Origin: Aquincola tertiaricarbonis
GTDB lineage: Bacteria; Pseudomonadota; Gammaproteobacteria; Burkholderiales; Burkholderiaceae_C
Assembly (NCBI RefSeq): GCF_023573145.1
Contig: NZ_CP097636.1
Location: 3,348,001-3,412,000 of the forward strand
Length of the DNA stretch: 64,000 bases
Direction of reading: 5' to 3'
The translations under genes and the position numbers were made by a program. Shown piece after piece: positions 10,487 through 17,723 of the stretch. Below the pieces are notes generated by a model, which searched no databases, was not told where the DNA came from, and saw only the letters and a list, made by a program, of their open reading frames with translations. Position 1 is the first letter of the stretch. Every line of letters begins with the position of its first letter.

Positions 10487-11527
10487 TCAGCGGACAAAAG
10501 CCGCGCCGGCGCGGCGGCGGCCGAACACGGCCAGACCGGCCAGGCCCAGGCCGAACATCGCCCAGGTGCCGGGTTCGGGCACCGCGGCGGCCAGGAACTC
10601 GGTGCGAGCGGCCAGCGCCTTGTCGGTGTAGTTGCTGAACACGCCGTCGATGCCGTAGCCGTACCACTGCAGGTACTGGTCCTTGGCGGTGTCGTCGAAC
10701 TTGCTGAAGGTGTAGCCGTGCACCTTCAGCTGGTTGGCATGCGCCGCCTCGATGAAGCTCTGGCCCATGCCGCTGCTGGTGATGGACACACCCACGCCAT
10801 CCGCGTACTGGGCGATGTTGGCCAGGCCCAGGTTGTTGATGGCGTTGGCGCTGCCCAGCACCACCAGCTGGAAGTCCACGCCCAGCGCCTGCTGCTTGGC
10901 ATGGATGCTCTTGACGGTGTCGGCGCTGAAGGACTGGATGAAGACCTTGTCGCTGCCCTTGTAGCCATTGGCCACCAAGGTGCTGAGGATCAGGTCCTCC
11001 ATCAGCGGATCGGCTTGCTTGGCCTCGGGGTACAGGCCGATCTGGCGGCCGGTGAGCGCGCTCTGCGACTTCGCCAGGTCGATCACTTCCTGGAAGGTGG
11101 GCACGCGGTACGGATCGGCCGAGCTGGGCGTGAAGCCCTGGTAGCTGGTGGCGGCCAGGCCGCCGGTAGGCTTGACGGTCAGGGTCTTGATCTCGGCCAG
11201 CGTGAACTCGGAGACGTTGTAGCCGCCATTGCGCTTGGCGTACAGATCGGCCACGTTGGTGGTGCGCAGCAGCGAGGTGTCGTGCATGGCCACCAGCTGG
11301 CCGTCCTTGGTGAGCTGCAGGTCGGGCTCGATGTAGTCGGCGCCCATCTTCACCGCCAGCTCATAGCCGCCTAACGTGTGCTCGGGCAGGTAGCCGCTGG
11401 CGCCACGGTGGGCGATGACCAACGGGGCCTTGCCGTCGAGCGTGTTGAGCGCGGCCTGCGCAGCCAGCGGCGCGGCCAGCGTGGCGGCCGCCAGGGCCAG
11501 GGCGGCCAGGGGATGGGCCTTGAACAT
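10487..11527 (-). CDS. Glycerophosphodiester phosphodiesterase with PEP-CTERM sorting tail
   Basis: Hydrolyses glycerophosphodiesters to glycerol-3-phosphate and an alcohol. Signal peptide at residues 1-26 (AAPLAAQA). The GDPD TIM barrel begins with VIAHRGASGYLPEHT (catalytic His-Arg and Glu) and has YIEPDLQLTKDGQLVAMHD (metal and catalytic His). At the C terminus VPEPGTWAMFGLGLAGLAVFGRRR is a complete PEP-CTERM signal: the VPEP motif, a hydrophobic segment and an Arg cluster. Such proteins are processed by exosortase and tied to exopolysaccharide (family knowledge), so this enzyme is probably held at the cell surface. No exosortase gene is in the window. Confidence 0.9.
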   Translation of the reverse strand: MFKAHPLAALALAAATLAAPLAAQAALNTLDGKAPLVIAHRGASGYLPEHTLGGYELAVKMGADYIEPDLQLTKDGQLVAMHDTSLLRTTNVADLYAKRNGGYNVSEFTLAEIKTLTVKPTGGLAATSYQGFTPSSADPYRVPTFQEVIDLAKSQSALTGRQIGLYPEAKQADPLMEDLILSTLVANGYKGSDKVFIQSFSADTVKSIHAKQQALGVDFQLVVLGSANAINNLGLANIAQYADGVGVSITSSGMGQSFIEAAHANQLKVHGYTFSKFDDTAKDQYLQWYGYGIDGVFSNYTDKALAARTEFLAAAVPEPGTWAMFGLGLAGLAVFGRRRAGAAFVR

Positions 11528-11637
11528 GTCTTACTCCTCGGTACTACTTGTAGGAGCGTGAACTATCGCGTCGGCCTGTGACGCACGCGTTAAATTTTGC
11601 AATCCCTAACACCGCCCTGCCCCGGGCTGCACGCCGC

Positions 11638-12675
11638 TTACTTCTTGCGTGCGGCGATGGCCTGCTCGGCCTTGGTCACCAGCGGCGTGCCGATGGTGTT
11701 CTTCCACTTGTCGTACACCGGCCGGGTGGCGGCGACGAAGGCCTCACGTTCGGCGGGCGACAGGCGCGTCACCGTCACGCCCCCGGCCGCGATGTCCTTC
11801 AGCACCGCCGGGTCGGCCTCGGCCAGGCCCTTGCGCGCCAGCTCGATCTCCTGCTTGCCCGCATCGATGGCGGCCTGCTTGACGATCTCGCGATCGGCCG
11901 GCGTCCAGCTCTGCCACACGTCGCGGTTGACGACGAAGATCAGCGGATCGGCCACGTAGCCCCACATCGTCAGGTGCTTCTGGCCCACGGTGGGCAGCTT
12001 GGCGGCAGTGAAGATCGACAGCGGGTTCTCCTGCCCGTCCACCGCGCCGCTGGCCAGCGCGGGCTGCGCGTCGGCCCAGCTCATCTGCGTGGGGTTCGCG
12101 CCCAGCGCGGTGAAGGTATCGATGAACAGCGGCGAGCCCACCACGCGGATCTTCAGGCCCTTCATGTCGTCGGGCTTGCGGATGTCGCGCTTGCTGTTGC
12201 TGATCTCGCGGTAGCCGTTCTCACCCCAGGCCAGCGGCACCACGCCGGCCTTTTCCACCAGCGCGAACAGGTCCTGCCCCACCGGACCCTGGGTGATGGC
12301 GTCCATCGCCGCGTAGTCGGGCATCAGGAAGGGCAGCGAGAACAGGTTGAGTTCCTTGACCTGCGGCGACCAGTTGATGGTGCTGCCCACGGCCAGGTCG
12401 ATCACACCCTGGCGGATGGCGGTGAATTCGCGCGTCTGGTCGCCCTGCACGAGCGAGGTGCCCGGGTACAGCTTGATGTTGATGCGGCCGTTGGTGCGCT
12501 GCTTCACCAGTTCGGCCCAGATCTCGCCGCCCTTGCCCCACGGAAAAGCCGTGCCCACCACGGTGGACAGCTTGTACTCGGCCTTGTAGTTCTGGGCCTG
12601 GGCGGCGGGGCCGAGCAGGCCCAGCGCAGCCACCGCCAGGGCAGACAGGGCGGCGTTCATCGCACGTCGTTTCAT
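11638..12675 (-). CDS. dctP: TRAP transporter solute-binding protein (DctP family)
   Basis: Periplasmic receptor that hands a carboxylate-type substrate to the DctQM membrane pair. 345 residues with a signal peptide (1-27, ending AAQAQ) and a full DctP domain, including the R-V-x-G-S-P-L-F region (LKIRVVGSPLFIDTF) that contains the carboxylate-binding Arg of the family. It lies downstream of dctM, separated by a 100-base gap that is largely repeat copy B. The substrate cannot be told from sequence. Confidence 0.92.
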   Translation of the reverse strand: MKRRAMNAALSALAVAALGLLGPAAQAQNYKAEYKLSTVVGTAFPWGKGGEIWAELVKQRTNGRINIKLYPGTSLVQGDQTREFTAIRQGVIDLAVGSTINWSPQVKELNLFSLPFLMPDYAAMDAITQGPVGQDLFALVEKAGVVPLAWGENGYREISNSKRDIRKPDDMKGLKIRVVGSPLFIDTFTALGANPTQMSWADAQPALASGAVDGQENPLSIFTAAKLPTVGQKHLTMWGYVADPLIFVVNRDVWQSWTPADREIVKQAAIDAGKQEIELARKGLAEADPAVLKDIAAGGVTVTRLSPAEREAFVAATRPVYDKWKNTIGTPLVTKAEQAIAARKK

Positions 12676-12700
12676 CGTCGTCTCCTCGTTTTGAGTGAAA

Positions 12701-12774
12701 GGTTCAGCCGCCGGGCCGCCCCAAGGCTGAACGCGCCCCCCCGGGGGGCAGCGAGCAAAGCGAGCTTGGGGGCC
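12701..12774 (-). repeat. Intergenic palindromic repeat, copy B (inverted)
   Basis: Reverse complement of copy A with only a few differences: hairpin arms GTTCAGCC/GGCTGAAC at 12702-12732, then the C-run/G-run and the GCGAGC...GCTTGGGGG part. It lies inside the TRAP operon between dctM and dctP, so it may act on mRNA stability or differential expression of dctP. Confidence 0.8.
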
Positions 12775-12775
12775 A

Positions 12776-14074
12776 TCAATATCCCAAACGGCGAGGCAGC
12801 CACAGCGCCAGCTCGGGGAACACGATCACCAGCAGCATCACGCTGCCCATGGCGGCCAGCAGCCAGCCCACCCAGGGCACGGTCGCTTCCATGCGCACGC
12901 GGGCAATGCGGCAGGACACCATCAGGTTCACCGCCATCGGCGGCGTGAACTGGCCCAGCGCCACCTTGAGCGTGAGCAGCACGCCGAACCACACCAGGTC
13001 CCAGCGGTAGTGGTTGGCGATCGGCAGCAGCAGCGGCACGAAGATGAGGAAGATGGACACGCCGTCGAGGAACATGCCCGCGACGATCATCACCACGATC
13101 AGCAGCGCCAGCACGCCGTATTCGCCCAGGCCGGAGTTGACGATGGCGCGCGTGACCGGATCGATGATGGACAGCGTGGACAGCGCGTACGCGAAGATGC
13201 CGGCCAGCGACACCACCAGCAGGATCACGGCCGACAGCTCGGCGCCTTCCCGCAGGATGGGAAACAGGTCGCGCACACCGATCGTGCGGTGCACCACCAT
13301 GCCGACGAAAAGGCCGTACACCACCGCCACCACCGCCGCCTCGGTGGGCGTGAACCAGCCCAGCCGCATGCCGCCCAGGATGAGCACCGGCGCCGCCAGG
13401 CCCCAGGCGGCCTGCAGCAGGCTGGGCCAGAACGCAGGGCGCGGCATGTGCGCCTCCAGCGTGCCCATGCCGTGCTTGCGGGCCAGCCACACCGCCGGCA
13501 CCACCAGGGCGATGCCGGCCAGCACGCCCGGCACCATGCCGGCCGCGAACAGCGCCGGCACCGAGGCGCCCGGCACCATCACCGAATAGACGATGAAGGC
13601 GATGGACGGCGGAATGAGGATGTCGGTGGCCGCCGCCGCGCCCACGATCGAGGCCGAGTACGCGGGCGGGTAGCCGGCGCGGTTCATCGCCGCGATCATC
13701 ACCGCGCCCACCGCCGCCGCATTGGCCGGGCCCGAGCCCGAGATGCCGCCCAGGAACATGGCCACCGCGATGGCCACCAGCGGCAGCATGCCCGGCCCGC
13801 GGCCGACGATGGCCACCGCGAAGTTGACCAGCCGCTGCGCCACGCCGGAGCGGTCGAAGATGGAACCCACCAGCACGAACATCGGGATGGCCAGCAGCGG
13901 GTACTTGGAAAGGCCGGCATAGAAGTTCTGCGGCACGGCCAGCAGGCCGAACATCATCGTGTCCGGGTTGGCCAGGCCGATGGCCAGCGAGCCGCCCAGG
14001 GCCAGCGCCACGCCGATGGGCACGCCCAGCAGCATGAGGCCGATGAACAGCAGGAACAGCGCGGCCGCGATCAT
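12776..14074 (-). CDS. dctM: TRAP transporter large permease (DctM family)
   Basis: Sodium-driven symport channel of the TRAP system. 432 residues, strongly hydrophobic, about 12 membrane segments. Family landmarks include GVPIGVALALGG near the N terminus, the GGISGSGPANAAAVG segment and PPSIAFIVYS. The ATG at 14074 overlaps the dctQ stop by four bases; the frame remains open to 14497, but that part is antisense-like sequence across dctQ. The stop is immediately beside repeat copy B. Confidence 0.93.
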   Translation of the reverse strand: MIAAALFLLFIGLMLLGVPIGVALALGGSLAIGLANPDTMMFGLLAVPQNFYAGLSKYPLLAIPMFVLVGSIFDRSGVAQRLVNFAVAIVGRGPGMLPLVAIAVAMFLGGISGSGPANAAAVGAVMIAAMNRAGYPPAYSASIVGAAAATDILIPPSIAFIVYSVMVPGASVPALFAAGMVPGVLAGIALVVPAVWLARKHGMGTLEAHMPRPAFWPSLLQAAWGLAAPVLILGGMRLGWFTPTEAAVVAVVYGLFVGMVVHRTIGVRDLFPILREGAELSAVILLVVSLAGIFAYALSTLSIIDPVTRAIVNSGLGEYGVLALLIVVMIVAGMFLDGVSIFLIFVPLLLPIANHYRWDLVWFGVLLTLKVALGQFTPPMAVNLMVSCRIARVRMEATVPWVGWLLAAMGSVMLLVIVFPELALWLPRRLGY

Positions 14075-14562
14075 CGGGCGCCCAGCCGCCGGTACAGGCC
14101 CAGGGCGCGGCCGGCGATGGCCAGCGACAGCAACGGCAGCCAGATCGAGAACCACCACGAGGGCAGGCCGATGGCGGGCGTGGTTTCGCCGTAGCGGAAC
14201 TCGTCCCACACCATGCGCACGCTCAGGCCCCCCAGCAGCAGGAAAAAGCCGCTGGTGCACAGCGCGCCGAAGCGCCGCAGCCGCAGGCGGCGCACATCGC
14301 TGCCCACTTCCAGCAGGTACTCGATCTTGATGTGCCGGTCGCGCGCCACGGCGGCGCAGCCGCCGACCAGCGTCATCACGATCATCAGGAAGACCGAGAT
14401 CTCCTCGGTCCAGGCAAAGGACTGGTTGCTGAAGTAGCGCACCACCACGTTGGCGAAGGTGATGAGCACCAGCGCGGCCATGAGGAGCACGGCGCACCAG
14501 TCTTCCAGGGCCAGGGGGACTTTGACGGGCGCCACCCCATCTTCCGGCGAACTTGTCTCCAT
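14071..14562 (-). CDS. dctQ: TRAP transporter small permease (DctQ family)
   Basis: 163-residue four-helix membrane protein that pairs with DctM. The motif ALVLITFANVVVRYFSNQSFAWTEEISVF is characteristic of the family. The start at 14562 places the protein just before the first membrane segment; a longer frame upstream has no support. First gene of the dctQ-dctM-dctP operon, divergent from the cyclase cassette. Confidence 0.9.
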   Translation of the reverse strand: METSSPEDGVAPVKVPLALEDWCAVLLMAALVLITFANVVVRYFSNQSFAWTEEISVFLMIVMTLVGGCAAVARDRHIKIEYLLEVGSDVRRLRLRRFGALCTSGFFLLLGGLSVRMVWDEFRYGETTPAIGLPSWWFSIWLPLLSLAIAGRALGLYRRLGAR

Positions 14563-14660
14563 TGGCAGTCTTGTTCTTTGAAAGGGACAGTTTATCGGCG
14601 GCAGGTCATCCGTCGAAATGGGGATGCCGCCCCCCGGAGACCGCGCCACGATGCAGCACC

Positions 14661-16445
14661 ATGACTGCCATGCCACTCGATCAAGCACCACGACGCAGGC
14701 GTCGCGCGATCCTGGTCGTGGATGTGGTCGAGTCTGTACGGCTCATGCGCTTGCACGAGGATGCGTTCATAGGCCGCTGGCGCCGTTTCACCCGGGAAGT
14801 GCAAGTGGAACTGCTACCTGCACACGGCGGCCGGCTGGTCAAAAGCCTGGGTGACGGCATGCTGCTGGATTTCAGGGATGCGCACGCAGCATTGGCTGCT
14901 GGGCTGGCCCTGCGCGATTTCGTCGAACGTCACCGCGGCGGAGCGCAAGACCCAGTGGCCTTCGCGCTGCGTATGGGCTTGCATGTGGCCGAGGTGATCG
15001 TGGACGAGCTGGACATCTACGGCTCCGGGGTCAACCTGGCTGCCCGCTTGGCCGAGCTGAGTCGACCGGGCGACATCACCATTTCCCCGGAAGCACGCGA
15101 CGAGTGCGTCGACGGTCTGGACGCGGTGTTCGAAGACCTTGGAGAGGTTTATCTCAAACACATCGACGAGCCAGTGCATGCAATCAGGGTTCACGCCGGC
15201 TCGCTGCACCCGGGCATGATCCAGTCCCGTGCCTGGCCCGTCGATCGACTCGACGGTGCCCTGGCGAGCGTAGCGGTGATGCCGTTCGGCGGTTTGACCG
15301 CCGACTCACCCATGGGTGAGTTGATTGCCGACAGCGTGATCGCGCACCTGTCTCGCAGCGACAGCCTGCGTGTCATCTCCAGGCTGTCATCGTCGGCACT
15401 GGCGACGAGATCGCTCAGCAGCGGCAAGATCGGCGAACTACTGGGTTGCGACCACCTGCTTGCCGGCCGTTGCCTGGCGGTCGGTAGCCGGCGCCTGATA
15501 ACCGCGGAACTCACCATCGCGGCCACTGGCGAAGTCCTTTGGGCCGACCGGATCGAGTCGAGTGAGGAAGAACTCCTGTCTCCCGATGACCCGGTGACCC
15601 GTGAGATCGCCTGGCAAGCTGTGCGCGCGATTCTGGAGCGCAGCCTTCGCCATGCCGTGAATACGCCACTGCCGTCGCTGCAGGACTTCTCTCTGCTGCT
15701 GTCCGGCATGTCGCTGATGCACCGATCGCCGCCGCGTGACTTCGAACGTGCAGGCGAGGTCCTGCAACACCTCGTGGGCCGCCGGCCACGGGCCGCGCAG
15801 CCGTGGGCCCTGCTGGCGCAATGGCGTGTCTTGCGGGTGACGCGCGGCCTGTGCGACGACACGGCGGCAGAGGCGCGGCATGCGCTGGATCACACGCGCC
15901 GCGCGGTGGAATGCGATGCCGAAAATGCCCTGGCACCTGCGGTGGAAGGGTTTGTCCACTGTCATCTGCTCAAAGACCTTGCCGGGGCGCAGTCACGCCT
16001 GGACCGCGCGCTGGCCATCAAGCCCAATGAACCCCTCGCCTGGCTGTTCCAGTGCGTGGTGGACGGCTTCCGCGGCGATGGCGAGCGGGCGTGGAACAGC
16101 GCGCGGCGCGCCATCTCGCTGTCACCGCTGGACCCGATGCGGCCGTATTTCGATGGGCTTGCCGCCAGTGCGGCATTGGCGGCGGGTCTCCTGGACGACG
16201 CGGTGATGTTGGCAGAGCGCTCCTTGCGGCTCAATCGCAATCATCTGCCGACACTTCGCGCGCTTGCCATCGCACGGGTGGAGCGAGGCGAACTGGCGCT
16301 GGCCCGTGAACTGGGTTCGCGGGTGGTGGCGCTCGATCCGGATTTCAGTCTTCGCACCTACATGAGCGGCGCTCCGCGAGGCGCGGCCGCCTCCACACGC
16401 GAGCGCTACAGCATGGCGTTGCGGGCCGCTGGCTTGCCGCCCTGA
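14661..16445 (+). CDS. Class III nucleotide cyclase with TolB-like and TPR regions
   Basis: 594 residues. Residues about 12-180 form a class III adenylate/guanylate cyclase domain with the metal-binding aspartates Asp21 (VVDVVESVRLM) and Asp65 (KSLGDGMLLDF) and the block DIYGSGVNLAARLAELSRPGDI. Residues about 200-330 resemble the TolB-like N-terminal domain found in related cyclases (ASVAVMPFGGL...IADSVIAHLSR...). The remainder is TPR-like helical repeats. No membrane segment or signal peptide is seen, so it should be cytoplasmic. The start at 14661 precedes the cyclase domain closely. It is 24 bases upstream of a PAP2/haloperoxidase-fold gene and a coupled protease gene. Whether it makes cAMP or cGMP is not shown. 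Confidence 0.85.
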   Translation: MTAMPLDQAPRRRRRAILVVDVVESVRLMRLHEDAFIGRWRRFTREVQVELLPAHGGRLVKSLGDGMLLDFRDAHAALAAGLALRDFVERHRGGAQDPVAFALRMGLHVAEVIVDELDIYGSGVNLAARLAELSRPGDITISPEARDECVDGLDAVFEDLGEVYLKHIDEPVHAIRVHAGSLHPGMIQSRAWPVDRLDGALASVAVMPFGGLTADSPMGELIADSVIAHLSRSDSLRVISRLSSSALATRSLSSGKIGELLGCDHLLAGRCLAVGSRRLITAELTIAATGEVLWADRIESSEEELLSPDDPVTREIAWQAVRAILERSLRHAVNTPLPSLQDFSLLLSGMSLMHRSPPRDFERAGEVLQHLVGRRPRAAQPWALLAQWRVLRVTRGLCDDTAAEARHALDHTRRAVECDAENALAPAVEGFVHCHLLKDLAGAQSRLDRALAIKPNEPLAWLFQCVVDGFRGDGERAWNSARRAISLSPLDPMRPYFDGLAASAALAAGLLDDAVMLAERSLRLNRNHLPTLRALAIARVERGELALARELGSRVVALDPDFSLRTYMSGAPRGAAASTRERYSMALRAAGLPP

Positions 16446-16469
16446 CACGCACAACAGGGGAGCATCGAC

Positions 16470-17723
16470 ATGGCTTTGCAATCGGGTTTGCTTGGCGGCT
16501 CGGCGGGCGGATCCGCCGGCGGGTCGGCGGGAGGGCCTGCAGGCGGATCGGCCGGGGGGTCGGCTGGTGGGTCCGCAGGCGGCTCGGTGTACGCGGATCA
16601 GTTCGCCAACACGCTGTTCTGCGAGGCGCTGACGCGCACTCGCGGTGCGGTGATCGACATGGAGGAGAGCATCCCTCAGTGGGAGATGGGAGAGCCCTTC
16701 CCCGATCTCGAACGACGTCTCCTGCGCTGGGATCCGTGGGTGCGCTCCTACCTCGTGGCGCAGGAACTGGTCAGCCGCGTGCGATTCAAGCTGCACCCGA
16801 CCATCGCGGGCCACGTGACGGCGCAATTCCTGGACGACGGCCTGGACGGCTTCGTGGACGGCGTCACGCTGATTCGGCCGACCACCAAGACGTTTGGTGA
16901 GCAGATCAGCCTGGTGCTCTCGTACGCAGAACTGCGTGAGGAGCGAACGTCGGAGATCCTTGCGCAGATAGAGCAACACCACGCGTTCTGGAATGCGCTG
17001 GTACCCATCCAGGCCGACCGGCTACGCCACACTCGTGAGCTGCTGGAAGCGGCGATTCAGTTCGCCGTGTACATCGAAATGAAGTTCAAGCATGAGCTGG
17101 CGTGCTGGCGGCCCTGCGACTACTCGGCTCAGGTGCAGCCGATGCTCACCACACCCGGCCATGGCTCACTCCCCAGCGGCCATTGCACCCAGGCCTACGT
17201 CGTCGCCGAAGTGCTCAAGGCATTGCTCAACACCATGCAGCAAGGACCCGGCTACCGCACCTTCAATGCGCAGTTGCACCGGCTGGCCGCCCGCATCGCC
17301 ACCAATCGCGTCATTGCCGGCGTGCACTTCCCGGTGGACAACGTGGCCGGGCGGCTGCTGGGCACCGTGCTGGGCGAGTACTTCTGCTTTCTTTGCGGTG
17401 GACGAGGTCCCGGCTCGGCGCCGAGCAAGAGCGTGCCGCCTTGGCGGGCCGGACGCTTCGACGGCACAAAATTCTCTGGACACACGGACTTCGATCCGTT
17501 CGCTCAGCCATTGAGGGCCAAGGAGGGCGGAGCGCCCAAGCCCGCGTTTTACGAGTTTGGCCCTCCCAAATTCCGCGCTCCGAAGGAAGGCAGTGGCCAG
17601 CACAGCCCTGGCTATGACGGCACTGGCGAAGCTTTCGAACCGAAAGCTCGCTCCGATCTGATGCACACCTTGTGGCAACGCGCGCTTAAAGAGTGCGATG
17701 GCCTAGGCCTGGTGTACGCATGA
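16470..17723 (+). CDS. PAP2 / vanadium-dependent haloperoxidase-fold enzyme with GGSA-repeat N terminus
   Basis: 417 residues. The active-site set of the acid-phosphatase/vanadium-haloperoxidase superfamily is complete: Lys207-x6-Arg214-Pro, Ser236-Gly237-His238 (PSGH), and Arg280-x5-His286 with Asp290 (NRVIAGVHFPVD). There is no signal peptide and no clear membrane helix, unlike lipid phosphatases of the PAP2 family, so a soluble enzyme is likely. Residues 9-39 are a GGSA tandem repeat. An AGGGGAG ribosome site precedes the ATG. The stop overlaps the start of the S8 protease by four bases (ATGA). The true reaction (phosphatase or halide peroxidation) cannot be decided from sequence. Confidence 0.85.
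   Translation: MALQSGLLGGSAGGSAGGSAGGPAGGSAGGSAGGSAGGSVYADQFANTLFCEALTRTRGAVIDMEESIPQWEMGEPFPDLERRLLRWDPWVRSYLVAQELVSRVRFKLHPTIAGHVTAQFLDDGLDGFVDGVTLIRPTTKTFGEQISLVLSYAELREERTSEILAQIEQHHAFWNALVPIQADRLRHTRELLEAAIQFAVYIEMKFKHELACWRPCDYSAQVQPMLTTPGHGSLPSGHCTQAYVVAEVLKALLNTMQQGPGYRTFNAQLHRLAARIATNRVIAGVHFPVDNVAGRLLGTVLGEYFCFLCGGRGPGSAPSKSVPPWRAGRFDGTKFSGHTDFDPFAQPLRAKEGGAPKPAFYEFGPPKFRAPKEGSGQHSPGYDGTGEAFEPKARSDLMHTLWQRALKECDGLGLVYA
16494..16586 (+). repeat. In-gene 12-bp tandem repeat coding for GGSA units
   Basis: About seven 12-base units coding Gly-Gly-Ser-Ala (one unit Gly-Gly-Pro-Ala) followed by Gly-Gly-Ser, near the start of the PAP2/haloperoxidase gene. Third positions vary between units. 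Such a repeat can change copy number by slippage and would act as a flexible linker or tether. Confidence 0.85.
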
